DNA of 64,000 bases from Leeia aquatica. GTDB lineage: Bacteria > Pseudomonadota > Gammaproteobacteria > Burkholderiales > Leeiaceae. The DNA lies in assembly GCF_012641365.1 (NCBI RefSeq), contig NZ_JABAIM010000002.1:124001-188000 (forward strand), written 5' to 3'. The translations under genes were made by a program, and so were the position numbers. The stretch's first letter is position 1, and every line of letters starts with the position of its first letter. The notes beneath the pieces were generated by a model that was given only the letters and a program-made list of their open reading frames with translations, was not told where the DNA came from and ran no database searches. This document shows positions 1-10,600 of this stretch, one piece after another.

Positions 1-1342
1 CCACACGCTTCTTGCTCTTTTCCACCTTCTTCGCTGCCGCAAACACCGGCTTCATGAAGATGTTGGTGCGATAGACGAACTGGGTCAGCTTGTCGATGTA
101 GGCGGTGAAGTCCTCAATCGGACGGGTTGCCACCCCGGACTCCATCGCCGCCTTGGCCACGGCCGGGGCGATCTTGATGATCAGGCGCGGATCAAACGGC
201 TTCGGAATCAGGTATTCCGGGCCAAACGACAGGGTCTGGTCGGCGTAGGCTGACGCCACCACATCGCTTTGCTCGGCCAGCGCCAGATCGGCAATGGCGC
301 GCACGCAGGCCAGCTTCATTTCTTCGTTGATGGTGGTGGCGCCCACATCCAGCGCGCCACGGAAGATGAAGGGGAAGCACAGCACATTGTTGACCTGGTT
401 CGGGAAATCCGAACGGCCGGTACACACGATGGCATCCGGGCGGGCTTCCTTGGCCAGCGGCGGCAGGATTTCCGGGTCCGGATTGGCCAGCGCCAGGATG
501 ATGGGTTTGTCCGCCATCGAGCGCACCATGTCTTGCGTCACCAGCTTCGGACCACTCAGGCCGAGGAAGATATCCGCACCCGCAATGGCATCCTTCAAGC
601 TGCGCGCTTCGGTGTCACGGCAGTAGCGTGCCTTGGACGGGTCCAGCTTCTCGTCGCGCCCGGTGTAGATCACACCCTTGGAGTCGCACACCAGCACATT
701 CATCGGGTTGATACCCAGCGCCACCAGCAAGTCGAGGCAGGCAATGGCCGCTGCGCCCGCACCGGACACCACCAGTCGCACCTTGCCAATTTCCTTTTCC
801 ACCACCCGCAGGCCGTTCAATACCGCTGCAGCGGTAATGATGGCGGTGCCATGCTGGTCGTCGTGGAACACCGGAATCTTCATCCGTTCGCGCAGCTTGC
901 TCTCAACGTAGAAGCACTCTGGTGCCTTGATGTCTTCCAGGTTGATCCCACCAAAGGTCGGCTCCAGTGCCGCAATGATGTCAACCAGCTTGTCCGGGTC
1001 GTTCTCGTCCACTTCGATATCGAACACATCAATACCGGCGAACTTCTTGAACAGCACACCCTTGCCTTCCATCACCGGCTTACCCGCCAGCGCACCAATA
1101 TTGCCGAGGCCCAGCACGGCAGTACCGTTGGAAATCACCGCCACCAGATTACCGCGGGCGGTCAGGGTCATCGCTTCACGCGGGTCTTCCACAATGGCAT
1201 CGCAGGCAGCGGCCACGCCCGGCGAGTAGGCCAGGGAAAGGTCACGTTGGGTAGTCAGGGGCTTGGTGGGGGAAATCTGAATCTTGCCGCCGGTGGGGTA
1301 ACGGTGATACTCCAGTGCGCTCTTGCGCAACTCTTCATCCAT
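1..1342 (-). CDS. maeB: NADP-type malic enzyme MaeB, 3' part outside window
   Basis: Oxidative decarboxylation of malate to pyruvate with NAD(P)H formation in the cytosol. The 447 visible codons cover the N-terminal malic domain and the NAD(P)-binding domain. Visible signatures are SPGVAAAC near residue 40, the catalytic-region motif HDDQHGTA, a Rossmann loop GAGAAAIA, and NPDPEI near residue 310. The long bacterial MaeB family (about 750 residues) adds a phosphotransacetylase-like C-terminal domain, which would lie beyond base 1, so its presence is inferred. The ATG at 1342 is chosen because AGGAG lies five bases upstream; a second in-frame-looking ATG at 1338 is in another frame. Divergent from nudB across about 200 bases. 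NADP rather than NAD preference is a family inference. Confidence 0.9.
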   Translation of the reverse strand, partial: MDEELRKSALEYHRYPTGGKIQISPTKPLTTQRDLSLAYSPGVAAACDAIVEDPREAMTLTARGNLVAVISNGTAVLGLGNIGALAGKPVMEGKGVLFKKFAGIDVFDIEVDENDPDKLVDIIAALEPTFGGINLEDIKAPECFYVESKLRERMKIPVFHDDQHGTAIITAAAVLNGLRVVEKEIGKVRLVVSGAGAAAIACLDLLVALGINPMNVLVCDSKGVIYTGRDEKLDPSKARYCRDTEARSLKDAIAGADIFLGLSGPKLVTQDMVRSMADKPIILALANPDPEILPPLAKEARPDAIVCTGRSDFPNQVNNVLCFPFIFRGALDVGATTINEEMKLACVRAIADLALAEQSDVVASAYADQTLSFGPEYLIPKPFDPRLIIKIAPAVAKAAMESGVATRPIEDFTAYIDKLTQFVYRTNIFMKPVFAAAKKVEKSKKRV

Positions 1343-1483
1343 GCTAACTCCTCGATTCGGGGTCTGTCGCGATTCAACACAACACAGGGGGGCGATCAGG
1401 TCAATTTATGGGTATCGTGGGTGGCATTATACCCTCGCCATGCCAAATTGCCGATGCGGGAAGTTCCGGATAGCGTGAAAGCC

Positions 1484-1512
1484 TGCACAGCCGGAGGTAG
1501 CCGCACTACAAT
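1484..1512 (+). promoter_or_regulatory. Candidate sigma-70 promoter of nudB
   Basis: TGCACA (1484-1489) and TACAAT (1507-1512) are separated by 17 bases and lie 28 bases before the nudB ATG. The -10 matches consensus at five of six positions, the -35 at four of six. Read by eye only. Confidence 0.4.
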
Positions 1513-1539
1513 ACGCCATCCCCCTTCCTCTGGTGCCCC

Positions 1540-1983
1540 ATGCCGTACAAGCAAGCCGTCTCGGTTCTGGTTGTCATTCATACCCCTGATCTACAGGTTT
1601 TGCTGCTGGAGCGTGCCGGGCACCCGGGCTACTGGCAATCGGTCACCGGCAGCCGGGAGGGTGAAGAATCCCTGATGGAGACCGCACGGCGGGAAGTGCA
1701 GGAAGAAACTGGCCTGTCCAGCCCACCTGCCCAGCTGCAAGACTGGCAATATGCGGTCGATTATGAGATTTACGAAGAGTGGCGTCACCGCTATGCCCCC
1801 GGCACCCGCTACAACCGCGAGCACTGGTTTGCCCTGTGCGTACCGGAGACTCAAGCCGTGACGCTCGCCGTGGATGAGCACATTGCTTACCGCTGGCTAC
1901 CGTGGGCAGCCGCAGCCGAAGTGGTATTCTCTCCCAGCAATGCGGATGCCATTCGCAGTCTGCCCGATCGCTTGCACCGTTAA
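1540..1983 (+). CDS. nudB: Dihydroneopterin triphosphate diphosphatase NudB (Nudix)
   Basis: Hydrolyses dihydroneopterin triphosphate to the monophosphate in folate synthesis. The 147 residues match the roughly 150 of E. coli NudB. A complete Nudix box is visible at about residues 37-59: G, five residues, E, seven residues, then REVQEETGL. The N-terminal YKQAVSVLVVI strand and the later EHWFALCVP strand fit the Nudix fold. The ATG at 1540 starts exactly at the conserved MPYK. No strong ribosome binding site is visible. The next gene follows 65 bases downstream on the same strand, so the two may be cotranscribed. Confidence 0.85.
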   Translation: MPYKQAVSVLVVIHTPDLQVLLLERAGHPGYWQSVTGSREGEESLMETARREVQEETGLSSPPAQLQDWQYAVDYEIYEEWRHRYAPGTRYNREHWFALCVPETQAVTLAVDEHIAYRWLPWAAAAEVVFSPSNADAIRSLPDRLHR

Positions 1984-2048
1984 TACGCGGGAACCGCTTG
2001 CCCGGCGCGCAGTCCAAGCTTGGATATATCCTGGATTTGCCCACACGC

Positions 2049-2615
2049 ATGCTGCGCCGTACGCTGAAACGTTCCCTGCACCCGACCCGTAACCTGATTG
2101 AGCGCAGCCGCTGGTTGCGTCCATTCCGGGGCCTGCTGCATCATCCTAGCCTGTGGCGGCTGGGTGCCAATACGGTGGCGGGCGGTGTGCTGGTCGGGGC
2201 CTATGCTGGCCTGATACCCGGCCCGTTTCAGGTCTTGACCGCGCTGATCCTGTCCCTGCTGTTCCGGGTCAATCTGCCCGTGGCGGTGGCGTTTACACTC
2301 TACAGCAATCCGCTGACCATCGTGCCGCTCTATGTCGCCGCGTGGACGCTTGGGCAATGGCTGACCGGTGGGCATAGTGGGCAGCTACCCGCCATGCCAA
2401 ACTGGGACCAGCTTCCCTTCATGGAGTGGTTACAAGGCTGGTTGCACTGGTTTGCCGGCATGGGCTGGCCATTTGTGATGGGCCTGTTTGCGCTGGCAAG
2501 CCTGATTGGTGGCGCTGGCTGGCTACTGGTGCAGCTTATGTGGCGCTGGCCGGTATACCGTCGGCAGTGGCAAAGGCGGTCCGTGTCGCCGCGGCCTCCG
2601 GCAATATCACGCTGA
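2049..2615 (+). CDS. DUF2062 inner-membrane protein
   Basis: A 188-residue protein of the DUF2062 family, function unknown. It has a basic N-terminus (MLRRTLKRSLHPTRNLIERS) followed by a hydrophobic region with the family-typical glycine/proline-rich stretch GAYAGLIPGPFQ near residue 60, then two to three further membrane segments. The open frame extends upstream to 1902, inside nudB, but the ATG at 2049 gives the usual family length and start. No Shine-Dalgarno sequence is obvious. Its last 80 bases overlap the convergent histidine kinase gene. DUF2062 proteins are often found near competence or glycosyltransferase genes elsewhere; nothing here supports such a role. Confidence 0.7.
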   Translation: MLRRTLKRSLHPTRNLIERSRWLRPFRGLLHHPSLWRLGANTVAGGVLVGAYAGLIPGPFQVLTALILSLLFRVNLPVAVAFTLYSNPLTIVPLYVAAWTLGQWLTGGHSGQLPAMPNWDQLPFMEWLQGWLHWFAGMGWPFVMGLFALASLIGGAGWLLVQLMWRWPVYRRQWQRRSVSPRPPAISR

Positions 2616-5595
2616 ATCGGGTTTCCACATCGGGGACAGACTCCACCTGAATCTGCCCCGCCATCCGTTCGACCAAGGCCTTGGTAATCACCAGCCCCAG
2701 CCCGGTGCCCCCCTTCTGGCGGGTGTCAGAAGAATCCGCTTGGGCAAACTTGGAGAACAGGCGATGGCGGAAGCTATCGGGTATCCCCGGCCCATGATCG
2801 GTCACCGACAGGCATACCTGCCCACCCTGTGCCTTGAGCGACAACACCACCTGTTCACCCACAGGCGAAAACTTGCAGGCATTCGATAACAGATTGGTCA
2901 GGATCTGTTGCAAGCGGTTGCGGTCCACTGTGGCCGTGACATCACCAGCGGGGGCCTCCAGTAGCAGTGTGACGCCAAACGACTGGGCATAGGCCTGATT
3001 CATGGCCATCACGTCCTGCACGATCGGCAAAAGCGGCAGGGTCTCCAGCTGCAGGGACAACATGCCGGATTCGATCTTGGACATGTCCAGCAGATCATTG
3101 ATCAACAGCAGCAACCGGTCCGCATTGCGGATGGAGATGCGGTGCAGTTCGGCCACCATCGCGGGAACGTCGCCCAACTGACCAGAGTCCGCCAGTTTCA
3201 ATGAGCCGAGAATGGAAGTCAGCGGTGTGCGCAGTTCATGGCTGACTGTCGCCACAAACTCATCGCGCATGCGCTCCATCCGCTTTCGCTCAGTAATGTC
3301 CAGCAATACCCCGTTATAAATCAACAGCCCTTCTTCCTGTTGCGGACTGGAAGCCCCCTGCCACCAGATTTCCTGCCCCGAGTCGGGCCGTCTGAAACGC
3401 CCTTCATAGCGCCACTCACCGGCCTCCGCCACTGCGGCATCCACACTGTCGAGGTATGCCTGACGATCATCAGGATGAATGCAGTTGGTGAACAGATCGT
3501 CGTTCACCATAATCGCTTCCGCTGCAATGCCAAACAGGTCCTGATGCCGCGAACTCACATAGGTAAAAGTGCCTTCCCGCAAGCGGGTGTTGTAGACCCA
3601 TTGATAAATGACCCCCGGGAAATGGTCGGTAATGTCCAGCAAGCGTGCCTCAGAGCGACGTAATGCGGACTCCGCGTCGTACAGTCGCGTCAGGTCACTG
3701 TGCGTACCAATCATGCGGACGGCTCGACCTGCGGCATCCCGCTCGATCACTGTCCCCCGGTCCAGCACCCATTGGTATCCCCCTTGTTTGTTGCGCATGC
3801 GGCATTCAAACTGAAAGTGGGGTATCACCCCACCAATACAGGCATTCACGGCATCCAGCACCCGAGGCTTGTCCTCAGGGTGCAACAGATTCAGCCAGGT
3901 CCCGACATGCATGGGCAGTTCGTCGGCTTCATAACCCAGCATTTGCAGCCAGCGGGGGGACAGATAGGCATCACCACGTTGCACCTGCCAATCCCACACG
4001 CCATCACCACTGCCTTCCAGCGCAAAGCGCCAGCGCGCCTCGGCCTCGGCCAGCGCCTGCTCACGCTTGCGGTCTTCCGTCACGTCGATATTGACCCCGA
4101 TCAGCCGCCCGGCGCCGCCCTCCGACTTGCGACCCACGCGAGCATGCACCCGCAGCACATGCGGGCTACCATCCGGCCAGACCACTGCAAACTCGTCCAC
4201 CACCATGCCGTCGCCCATGCGCGCAATCGTGATGTTGTCTGCCATGCGCTGGCGATCGGCTTCGCTTAACTGTTCATTCCAGATGGTTTGCGTGCTGCGG
4301 GGATCATCCGCCTGAGTACCGAACAAGCGATAGGTCTGGGCATCCCAGCGCGACTGGTTACTCTCCAGGTCCAGCTCCCAGATGCCAATCCCGGCCGTCG
4401 CCGTGGCCATCTGCAGCTTCTCGCCCATCTCCATACTGGCTTCCAGGGCATTTCGTCGGGCCGAAACATCCACATTGGTGCCAACCACTCGCACCGGCTT
4501 ACCCTCCGGACCATATACCACCACCTTGGCGCGCCCCAGTACCCAGACCCAGTGCCCGTCCCGGTGGCGCAGTCGATGCTCAAACTCATAAGCAGGGGCA
4601 ACACCATCCAGCATGGCTTGCAGTCGTTGAATGGCTGGGCCCACATCATCGGGATGCACCAGCGGCTCCCAGGCGGACACGTGATGCGGAAAGGATGCAT
4701 CCAGCCCCAGCATGTCCAGCCAGCGCTGGTTCAGCAGCAGGTTACCACTGGGGATATCCCATTCCCACATGCCGTCTTCGGTCAGTTCAAGCGCAAACTG
4801 TAGCCGCAACTGGCTCTCCTGCAATTGCCTCAACAGCTGCCGGGTTACCTGGATGTCCTCCACATGCAGCCAGATGGTCCGCTCTCCTTCAGGACTTAAG
4901 GTACAGGCCCGGTGCAGGCGCAGCCATTGTTCACGACCATCCGGCAGCATCAGCAATGCCTCGCGCGCATCCAGCCCAACCCCCTCCTCCAGCAACCAGT
5001 GACTACCTGCCTGCAGCCCCATCTGCTCCAGCTGCAAACCCAGGCGATAATCCGGTGACAGGGGGGGGTAGCAGCCCAAGAGGCGTGACAGTGCCGGGTT
5101 CAGGCTGATGCAGCGGCCATCCGCTGCCAGCAGCGCCATGCCGATGGGGGCTGCAGCTGAGAGGGTCGCCATCGCATGTTCTTGCCGCAGGCGGGCCTGA
5201 CGTTCCTGTATCCCTTGCAGCAACATGCGTACACGCAGCTGAAACAACACCTCATCCAGCGGCTTGCTGATGATGTCTGTCACGCCCATGCGCAGGGCCT
5301 GCATCTGCAGCGTGCGGTCACTTTGTGCCGTCACCAGCAGCACCTGCGGTTGCACCCCTGTGCCATCGAGGGCTTGCAACAGCTCCAGCCCGTTCATGCC
5401 AGGCAACACATAATCCAGAATCAGCAAATCTGGCGGGTTTTGCTGCAAACCAGGCAGCGCCTGCTCTGCTGTTGCATACATGCTGACCGAGCAATGCTCA
5501 AACCCGCCAAGCAGGCTTTGGTAGAGGCGGCGAAAGGTCTCGCTGTCCTCTACCACAGCAATCTGCACCGGTCTGAGCATGGTTACATTCATCAT
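2536..5595 (-). CDS. REC-multiPAS-histidine kinase (soluble)
   Basis: A 1019-residue cytoplasmic sensor kinase with no membrane segment. Domains in order: receiver at about 10-125 (phosphoacceptor Asp61 in LILDYVLPGMNG, Thr89, Lys111 in SKP); several PAS/PAC units from about 135 to 770 (repeated W-x-W cores and HPDD motifs); HisKA with His786 in SHELRTPL; and HATPase with N-box NLLSNACKFSP, G1 DHGPGIP, F-box FSKF and G2 GGTGLGL. It starts with ATGATG and overlaps the stop of the Hpt-REC-REC-GGDEF gene by four bases, so translation is probably coupled. The N-terminal receiver suggests its kinase activity is gated by upstream phosphorelay proteins. The sensed signals are unknown. Confidence 0.85.
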   Translation of the reverse strand: MMNVTMLRPVQIAVVEDSETFRRLYQSLLGGFEHCSVSMYATAEQALPGLQQNPPDLLILDYVLPGMNGLELLQALDGTGVQPQVLLVTAQSDRTLQMQALRMGVTDIISKPLDEVLFQLRVRMLLQGIQERQARLRQEHAMATLSAAAPIGMALLAADGRCISLNPALSRLLGCYPPLSPDYRLGLQLEQMGLQAGSHWLLEEGVGLDAREALLMLPDGREQWLRLHRACTLSPEGERTIWLHVEDIQVTRQLLRQLQESQLRLQFALELTEDGMWEWDIPSGNLLLNQRWLDMLGLDASFPHHVSAWEPLVHPDDVGPAIQRLQAMLDGVAPAYEFEHRLRHRDGHWVWVLGRAKVVVYGPEGKPVRVVGTNVDVSARRNALEASMEMGEKLQMATATAGIGIWELDLESNQSRWDAQTYRLFGTQADDPRSTQTIWNEQLSEADRQRMADNITIARMGDGMVVDEFAVVWPDGSPHVLRVHARVGRKSEGGAGRLIGVNIDVTEDRKREQALAEAEARWRFALEGSGDGVWDWQVQRGDAYLSPRWLQMLGYEADELPMHVGTWLNLLHPEDKPRVLDAVNACIGGVIPHFQFECRMRNKQGGYQWVLDRGTVIERDAAGRAVRMIGTHSDLTRLYDAESALRRSEARLLDITDHFPGVIYQWVYNTRLREGTFTYVSSRHQDLFGIAAEAIMVNDDLFTNCIHPDDRQAYLDSVDAAVAEAGEWRYEGRFRRPDSGQEIWWQGASSPQQEEGLLIYNGVLLDITERKRMERMRDEFVATVSHELRTPLTSILGSLKLADSGQLGDVPAMVAELHRISIRNADRLLLLINDLLDMSKIESGMLSLQLETLPLLPIVQDVMAMNQAYAQSFGVTLLLEAPAGDVTATVDRNRLQQILTNLLSNACKFSPVGEQVVLSLKAQGGQVCLSVTDHGPGIPDSFRHRLFSKFAQADSSDTRQKGGTGLGLVITKALVERMAGQIQVESVPDVETRFSVILPEAAATRTAFATADGIPASAT

Positions 5596-7265
5596 GAGGG
5601 CTTGGTGTATCGTTGCACCTGTCGCCGTCCACTTTGCTTGGCCAGATACAAGGCCTGGTCTGCAGCAGAAATCAGGTCAACGGCATGAACAAGGGTGGGA
5701 AAGTTGGCCACGCCGGCGCTGAAGCTGACCTGGAAGGCGCGTTCATTGGCATACTGTTGCAGGCTGGCAAACGCCTCGCAGAGCTGGACCATGACCTTGA
5801 CCGCAGCATCCTGCGGGGTATCCGGCATCACCAGAATGAACTCTTCTCCACCATAGCGCCCCACACTGTCCGAGCTACGCAAGCGCTGGCGCAGCATGTA
5901 GGTGAGGCTCTTCAGCACGCGATCGCCAACCGGATGGCCATAATCATCATTCACCCGCTTGAAGTGGTCCAGATCCAGCATGACAATCGACAAGGGGCTC
6001 TGGGTGCGGATGGCGCGTGCCAGCTCCACATCCAGCCGGTTCATGATTGCCGCATGATTCAGCACCCCGGTCAGGCTGTCATTCAGCATGTAACCGCGCA
6101 AGGCACGATAGCGCTCCACCCGGGTGCGCACCGATTCAATCAGGTGCGGCAGCTGAATGGGCTTGGTCAGGAATTCATCGGCCCCCTGCCGCATGGCACT
6201 GAGCTGTCGGCTGACATCCTCCTCGGAGGAGAGGAACACAATCGGCAAACTGACGTAGGCGGGATGCTGGCGTATGGCGGCAGCGATTTCCATGCCGCTC
6301 CAGACCGGCATGTACAAATCCAGCAGAACCAGATCCGGATGCAACTCAGCCAGCGCCGCTTCGATGTGCGAAGCCTCCGATACCGTCTGCACCACCATGC
6401 CTTCTTGCTGCAAGGCACGGGCATACAGGTGGGACACCGCCAGGTCATCGTCCACGATCAGAATGCGCTCGGGCTCCGGCCGCACCCGGTTCAGCTGCCT
6501 GTCCATCGCTTCAACCAGATTGGCAATTTCCACCGGCTTCAGCAAGTAACCATTGCCACCAGCCCGCGCCGCGTGCAAGCGGGATTCAAAATCATCGCGG
6601 CTGGACAGAAACAGCACCGGCAGTGTTTCATGATCGCTGCCTTGCAAGGTCATCAGCGCCTCGGCACCACCCAGCGGGTGGTCCGGAAAGCTCATGTCCA
6701 TCAGGATGATGGCGACATCCCCCAGGGAATCCAGCGTTTCCCTCAGCCGGGTATGGTCATGCAACACCGTCACTTCATAATTGAAAAAGCGGATTTGGGT
6801 AGCGTGTAGCTCCGCTGTGTCAACCTCGTCTTCCACCAGCAGCACCCGGTTACCATATGCGGCGACAGCGGCAGAAGCCCGGCGCACCGCAGGCTGCAGC
6901 CGATTGGATACGGGCTTACTGTCTGCAGCAACACACTGACTGCGCATCAAGGCAAATTGCTGAATGAGGTCTGACTGAATGGCCGGGCTTTGTGCCAGCG
7001 CCGCAGGCGTTTGCGCACGCAAAGCCAGTTCCATGGCTTTGGCAACCTTTGAGAGCTCGGGCAAGCCAAACGAGCCCGCCGATCCAGCGAGCGAGTGCAC
7101 GATCCGGACCAGGGTTGCATAGTCGTCATCGGACGCGCCTGCCAAAAACGCCTGCTGCAAGCCTTGCTCAACCTGCAGCAGCTTGTCAGGCAACTCTTGC
7201 AGATAATTGGCCTTCAGCTCTGCCAGTACAGCAGCAAAATCATCGGGCACCGGTGAATCAGCCAT
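5592..7265 (-). CDS. Hpt-REC-REC-GGDEF protein, probable diguanylate cyclase
   Basis: A 557-residue signalling protein. Residues are counted from the ATG at 7265, chosen because AGGAG lies ten bases upstream; an in-frame start at 7334 would overlap the previous gene by 77 bases. Order: Hpt domain with His57 in IVHSLAGSAGSFG; first receiver with Asp190 (ILMDMSFPDH); second receiver with Asp316 (VLLDLYMP); GGDEF domain with intact GGEEF at 472-476. An RxxD allosteric I-site (RSSD, 463-466) sits five residues before the GGEEF, the canonical spacing. It should make c-di-GMP from two GTP under phosphorelay control with product inhibition. Its start overlaps the CheY-like gene by eight bases. Confidence 0.87.
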   Translation of the reverse strand: MADSPVPDDFAAVLAELKANYLQELPDKLLQVEQGLQQAFLAGASDDDYATLVRIVHSLAGSAGSFGLPELSKVAKAMELALRAQTPAALAQSPAIQSDLIQQFALMRSQCVAADSKPVSNRLQPAVRRASAAVAAYGNRVLLVEDEVDTAELHATQIRFFNYEVTVLHDHTRLRETLDSLGDVAIILMDMSFPDHPLGGAEALMTLQGSDHETLPVLFLSSRDDFESRLHAARAGGNGYLLKPVEIANLVEAMDRQLNRVRPEPERILIVDDDLAVSHLYARALQQEGMVVQTVSEASHIEAALAELHPDLVLLDLYMPVWSGMEIAAAIRQHPAYVSLPIVFLSSEEDVSRQLSAMRQGADEFLTKPIQLPHLIESVRTRVERYRALRGYMLNDSLTGVLNHAAIMNRLDVELARAIRTQSPLSIVMLDLDHFKRVNDDYGHPVGDRVLKSLTYMLRQRLRSSDSVGRYGGEEFILVMPDTPQDAAVKVMVQLCEAFASLQQYANERAFQVSFSAGVANFPTLVHAVDLISAADQALYLAKQSGRRQVQRYTKPS

Positions 7266-7662
7266 GAGGCTTGGACTCCTGTTGACAGCGTGTCCATATG
7301 CTACGCAATTGGCTCGGTAATTGCATGGGATCAAACGGTTTAGGAATCACATCCACTGCGCCCAGATCACGAAACTGCTGAACCTCGGAAGGCTGAGCCT
7401 TGGCGGTCATGAATACCACCGGCACACCTGCCATCACGGACAGCCCCCGCAAGTGAGACAATGTGGTCGGGCCATCCATATTGGGCATCATGACATCCAG
7501 CAGCACCATGTTGGGCGCAAAATCCGTTACCTTGTCCAGCGCCTCTTGCCCGGAACTGCACACCAGCACCGTGAACTTGCCGATCATTTCCAGCGCAAGC
7601 CGGGCTACGGTCTGAATATCCGGCTCATCTTCGACATACATGATGCGTTGCAACTCAGTCAT
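7258..7662 (-). CDS. CheY-like single-domain response regulator
   Basis: A stand-alone receiver domain of 134 residues with no output domain. Acidic pair Glu11-Asp12, phosphoacceptor Asp56 in VLLDVMMPNMDG, Thr86 in FMTAK, and Lys108 in PKPFDP are all present. It lies between the PAS/GAF kinase (four-base overlap, 7659-7662) and the Hpt-REC-REC-GGDEF gene (eight-base overlap). The likely role is as phosphoryl shuttle between the kinase and the Hpt domain, inferred from position. Nothing in the sequence suggests a flagellar switch target, and no chemotaxis genes are nearby. Confidence 0.87.
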   Translation of the reverse strand: MTELQRIMYVEDEPDIQTVARLALEMIGKFTVLVCSSGQEALDKVTDFAPNMVLLDVMMPNMDGPTTLSHLRGLSVMAGVPVVFMTAKAQPSEVQQFRDLGAVDVIPKPFDPMQLPSQLRSIWTRCQQESKPHG

Positions 7663-10600
7663 ATGGACATCCCTTCCTGTGTCTCGGAGACAGGCAAACT
7701 GAAGAAAAAGCGGGTCAGACCGGTCTGACTGTCAAAGCCGATCTCTCCCTGCATCTGCTCAATCAGCATTTTGCTGATGGACAAGCCCAGCCCGGTTCCC
7801 CCTTTGAGTCGGGTATCGCTGGCATCAGCCTGGCTGAACTTCTGGAAAATACGGCTGCGGAAAGCCTCCGGAATACCGGAGCCACGGTCTTCCACCACGA
7901 TGGTGACACGCGCCCCCTGCTGCTGCATGTACACCAGCACCCGATCCCCTTTGGGCGAAAACTTGATGGCATTGGAAATGAGGTTGTTCAGCACTTGTGC
8001 CAGCCGGCCAGGATCTGCCCAGACTTTAATAGGTAACCATGCTCCTCCGGCCTGGATAGACACGCCAAAGCTGTCAGCATAGCCGGTGTTATTGTCCAGT
8101 GATTGCTGCAGCAATGGCATCAGGTCGCACAGCTCGCATTGCAGGCGCAAGCGCCCGCTTTCCATTTTCTCGATATCCAGGATATCGCTGATCAATGCCA
8201 GCAAGCGCTGGCCATTGCGCTGCGCAATCCCCAGCAATTCCATGGCAGGCTGTGGCAAGCCGCCCATTGCCCCTGCCGTCAACAGGCTGAGCGATCCGAC
8301 AATTGAGGTCAACGGGGTGCGCAGCTCATGACTGACCGTCGAAATGAACTCGGACTTCATCCGCTCCATCTTGCGACGCTCGGAAACATCGCGCGCGATC
8401 GAGACAAACAAGGGGCGGGAGAGGTGGTCATGATTCAGCTGCAGCAGAATCTCGACCGGAAAAGCATCGCGTGATGCGGTCAGGAAAACGGTTTCAAACT
8501 GCAGTGCACGATGTTGCCCCGAGAGGCATAGCGCCAGCTTTTGCTGAAATACCGGCTGTTCTGCCGGATCCAGCAATACATCAAACGGCAATTGATCCAG
8601 CTCATGCTCCAGATAGCCCAAGCGCTCCCGCATGCCCTGGTTAACATAGGTTAATCGGGACTGTTGCGGATCGTAACAACAGATCATGTCCAGCGTGCTG
8701 TCCAGCCATTGCCGGAACTGCGCCAGCTCGTCCAGCAGGTTCTGGCGCTCTTGTTCATGGCGTACCGCCTGAATCACACTGGTCACGCTGACCACAACCG
8801 GCTGGATCAGCTCCAGTAAATCGTCGTTGTAACCCTCCGACCGCCCTGCCAGAACGATGAGACCCAGCAAGGTATCCAGCGCAAAGCACGGAAGCGCCAG
8901 CACAGGCCGGCTGTTGCTGGCGCCAGGCGGCCAGTTCAGGCTCACCGGGCCACGGCTGCGTCGACCGGCATCCAGCAAGTGGTTCACCATGGTCACGGTA
9001 TCACCCAGTTCGGGCAGACTGCCCGCCTCGACCAACGGCCCTGGGCCTTCACCCTGCATGGCGAGCATGCCACCATAGGCACTCTCGGTGCACACCAGCA
9101 TCTCATTGAGCAGGAGCTGGAAAACCCGCCGGGGGTCCTGCTCGGCAATGTACAGGGTCAGGCCGAAACGTACCGCGCCCAGCAAGCGGTTTTGCAGCAG
9201 CATGCGTGCTTCGCTGTCTTTCTGCGCCGTAATGTCCCGCTGCACCGCCACAAACTGGATCAATTGCTGCCGCTCGTCGCGTACTGCCTGTACATCCATG
9301 GACAGCCAGTAAGGACGACCCGACTTGTGATAATTCAGGATTTCAACGGTAAAACCCTTGCCATGCGTGAGACATCGCCGCATGTACTCGATGGTCACCG
9401 GCTCGGTACCCGGGCCTTGCAGCACGTCTCCTGGCTTGCGAGCTCGCACCTCATCCAGCTCGTAGCCACTGATGCGGGTAAACGCCGCATTGACCCACTC
9501 CACACGCCCCGCTGCATCCGTGATCACCACCGCATTGTCGGTGCGGCTGGCGACTACGGCCAGCTTGCGCATCTCTGCTTCCCGCTCGGCCAATGCCCGC
9601 AGGGTCCGCTCAGAGTGGGTAATGTCCGTCACTACACCCAGCATGTAGAGGGGCTGATTCACCTCATCGTAAATGGGGATCTTGGTGATGGAGAGCAGCA
9701 GCTCTTCCCCTGTGTGAGAAACCATTTGCTGCACCGGCAGGGTTTCCACGCCGCATTCAAACACCTGACGGTCTTTCTCCAGAAAGGACGCCGCCAGCTC
9801 AGGAGGATAATGCTCCCGCTCATAGCCCCCGATGATCTTCGCGGACGGAATGCCCAAGGTCTGCGCACACGCCTTGTTCCAGAGAAATACCTTACCAAAC
9901 TCCTCCGGCCTGCCGCTCTTGACGAACACGCCGTTAGGCAGCTCCTCGATCATGCTGTTGAGGAAATTCCGGGCACGTTGCAGCTCGGCCTCAATGGTCT
10001 GGGTGCGGGTTACGTCAAAGGCAATGCCGAGGTAACCGATGATGTTGTCTGCAGCATCCGACAGCGCGGTCACGGACAGCAGCACCGGCAGCCTGCTGCC
10101 ATCCTTGCGGACATAGGTCCAGATCCGTTCATCCGCGGTGCGTGTCGAGCGGGTCTTGGCAACGAAGCTGTCAAACCCGGGGAGAATGGGTTGCCCCAAT
10201 TCCTCGCTCAGCATCCGGGCCCGTTCCACCACCTCGCCCGGGTCATGAAAGGGGGCCGGGGTCATTTGCCCGACCACCTCAGCGGCCGTGTAGCCGAGCA
10301 AACGCTCCGCACTGGGATTGAAAGTGTGAATCAAACCCTCAGGATCAGTTGCGATGATGGCAAAGTTGGCGCTGCTCAGGATGGACCGGTTCAATGCCTG
10401 GGCGGTGTGCGCTTCCGGCATTTGCAGCTGCAGCGCCCAGCACGGCACCCCATGGCGGGATAAACGCTGCAGACGAAGCTGCATGACCTGCATGCCAGCC
10501 CGGGTCGCCACCGGTAGTGGCTTGATGCTTTGCTGGGTGGCAGAAGGCCACTCCAGCCACATCACATCCCAATCGGGAACCCAGTCGTTGATCAGGCAAC

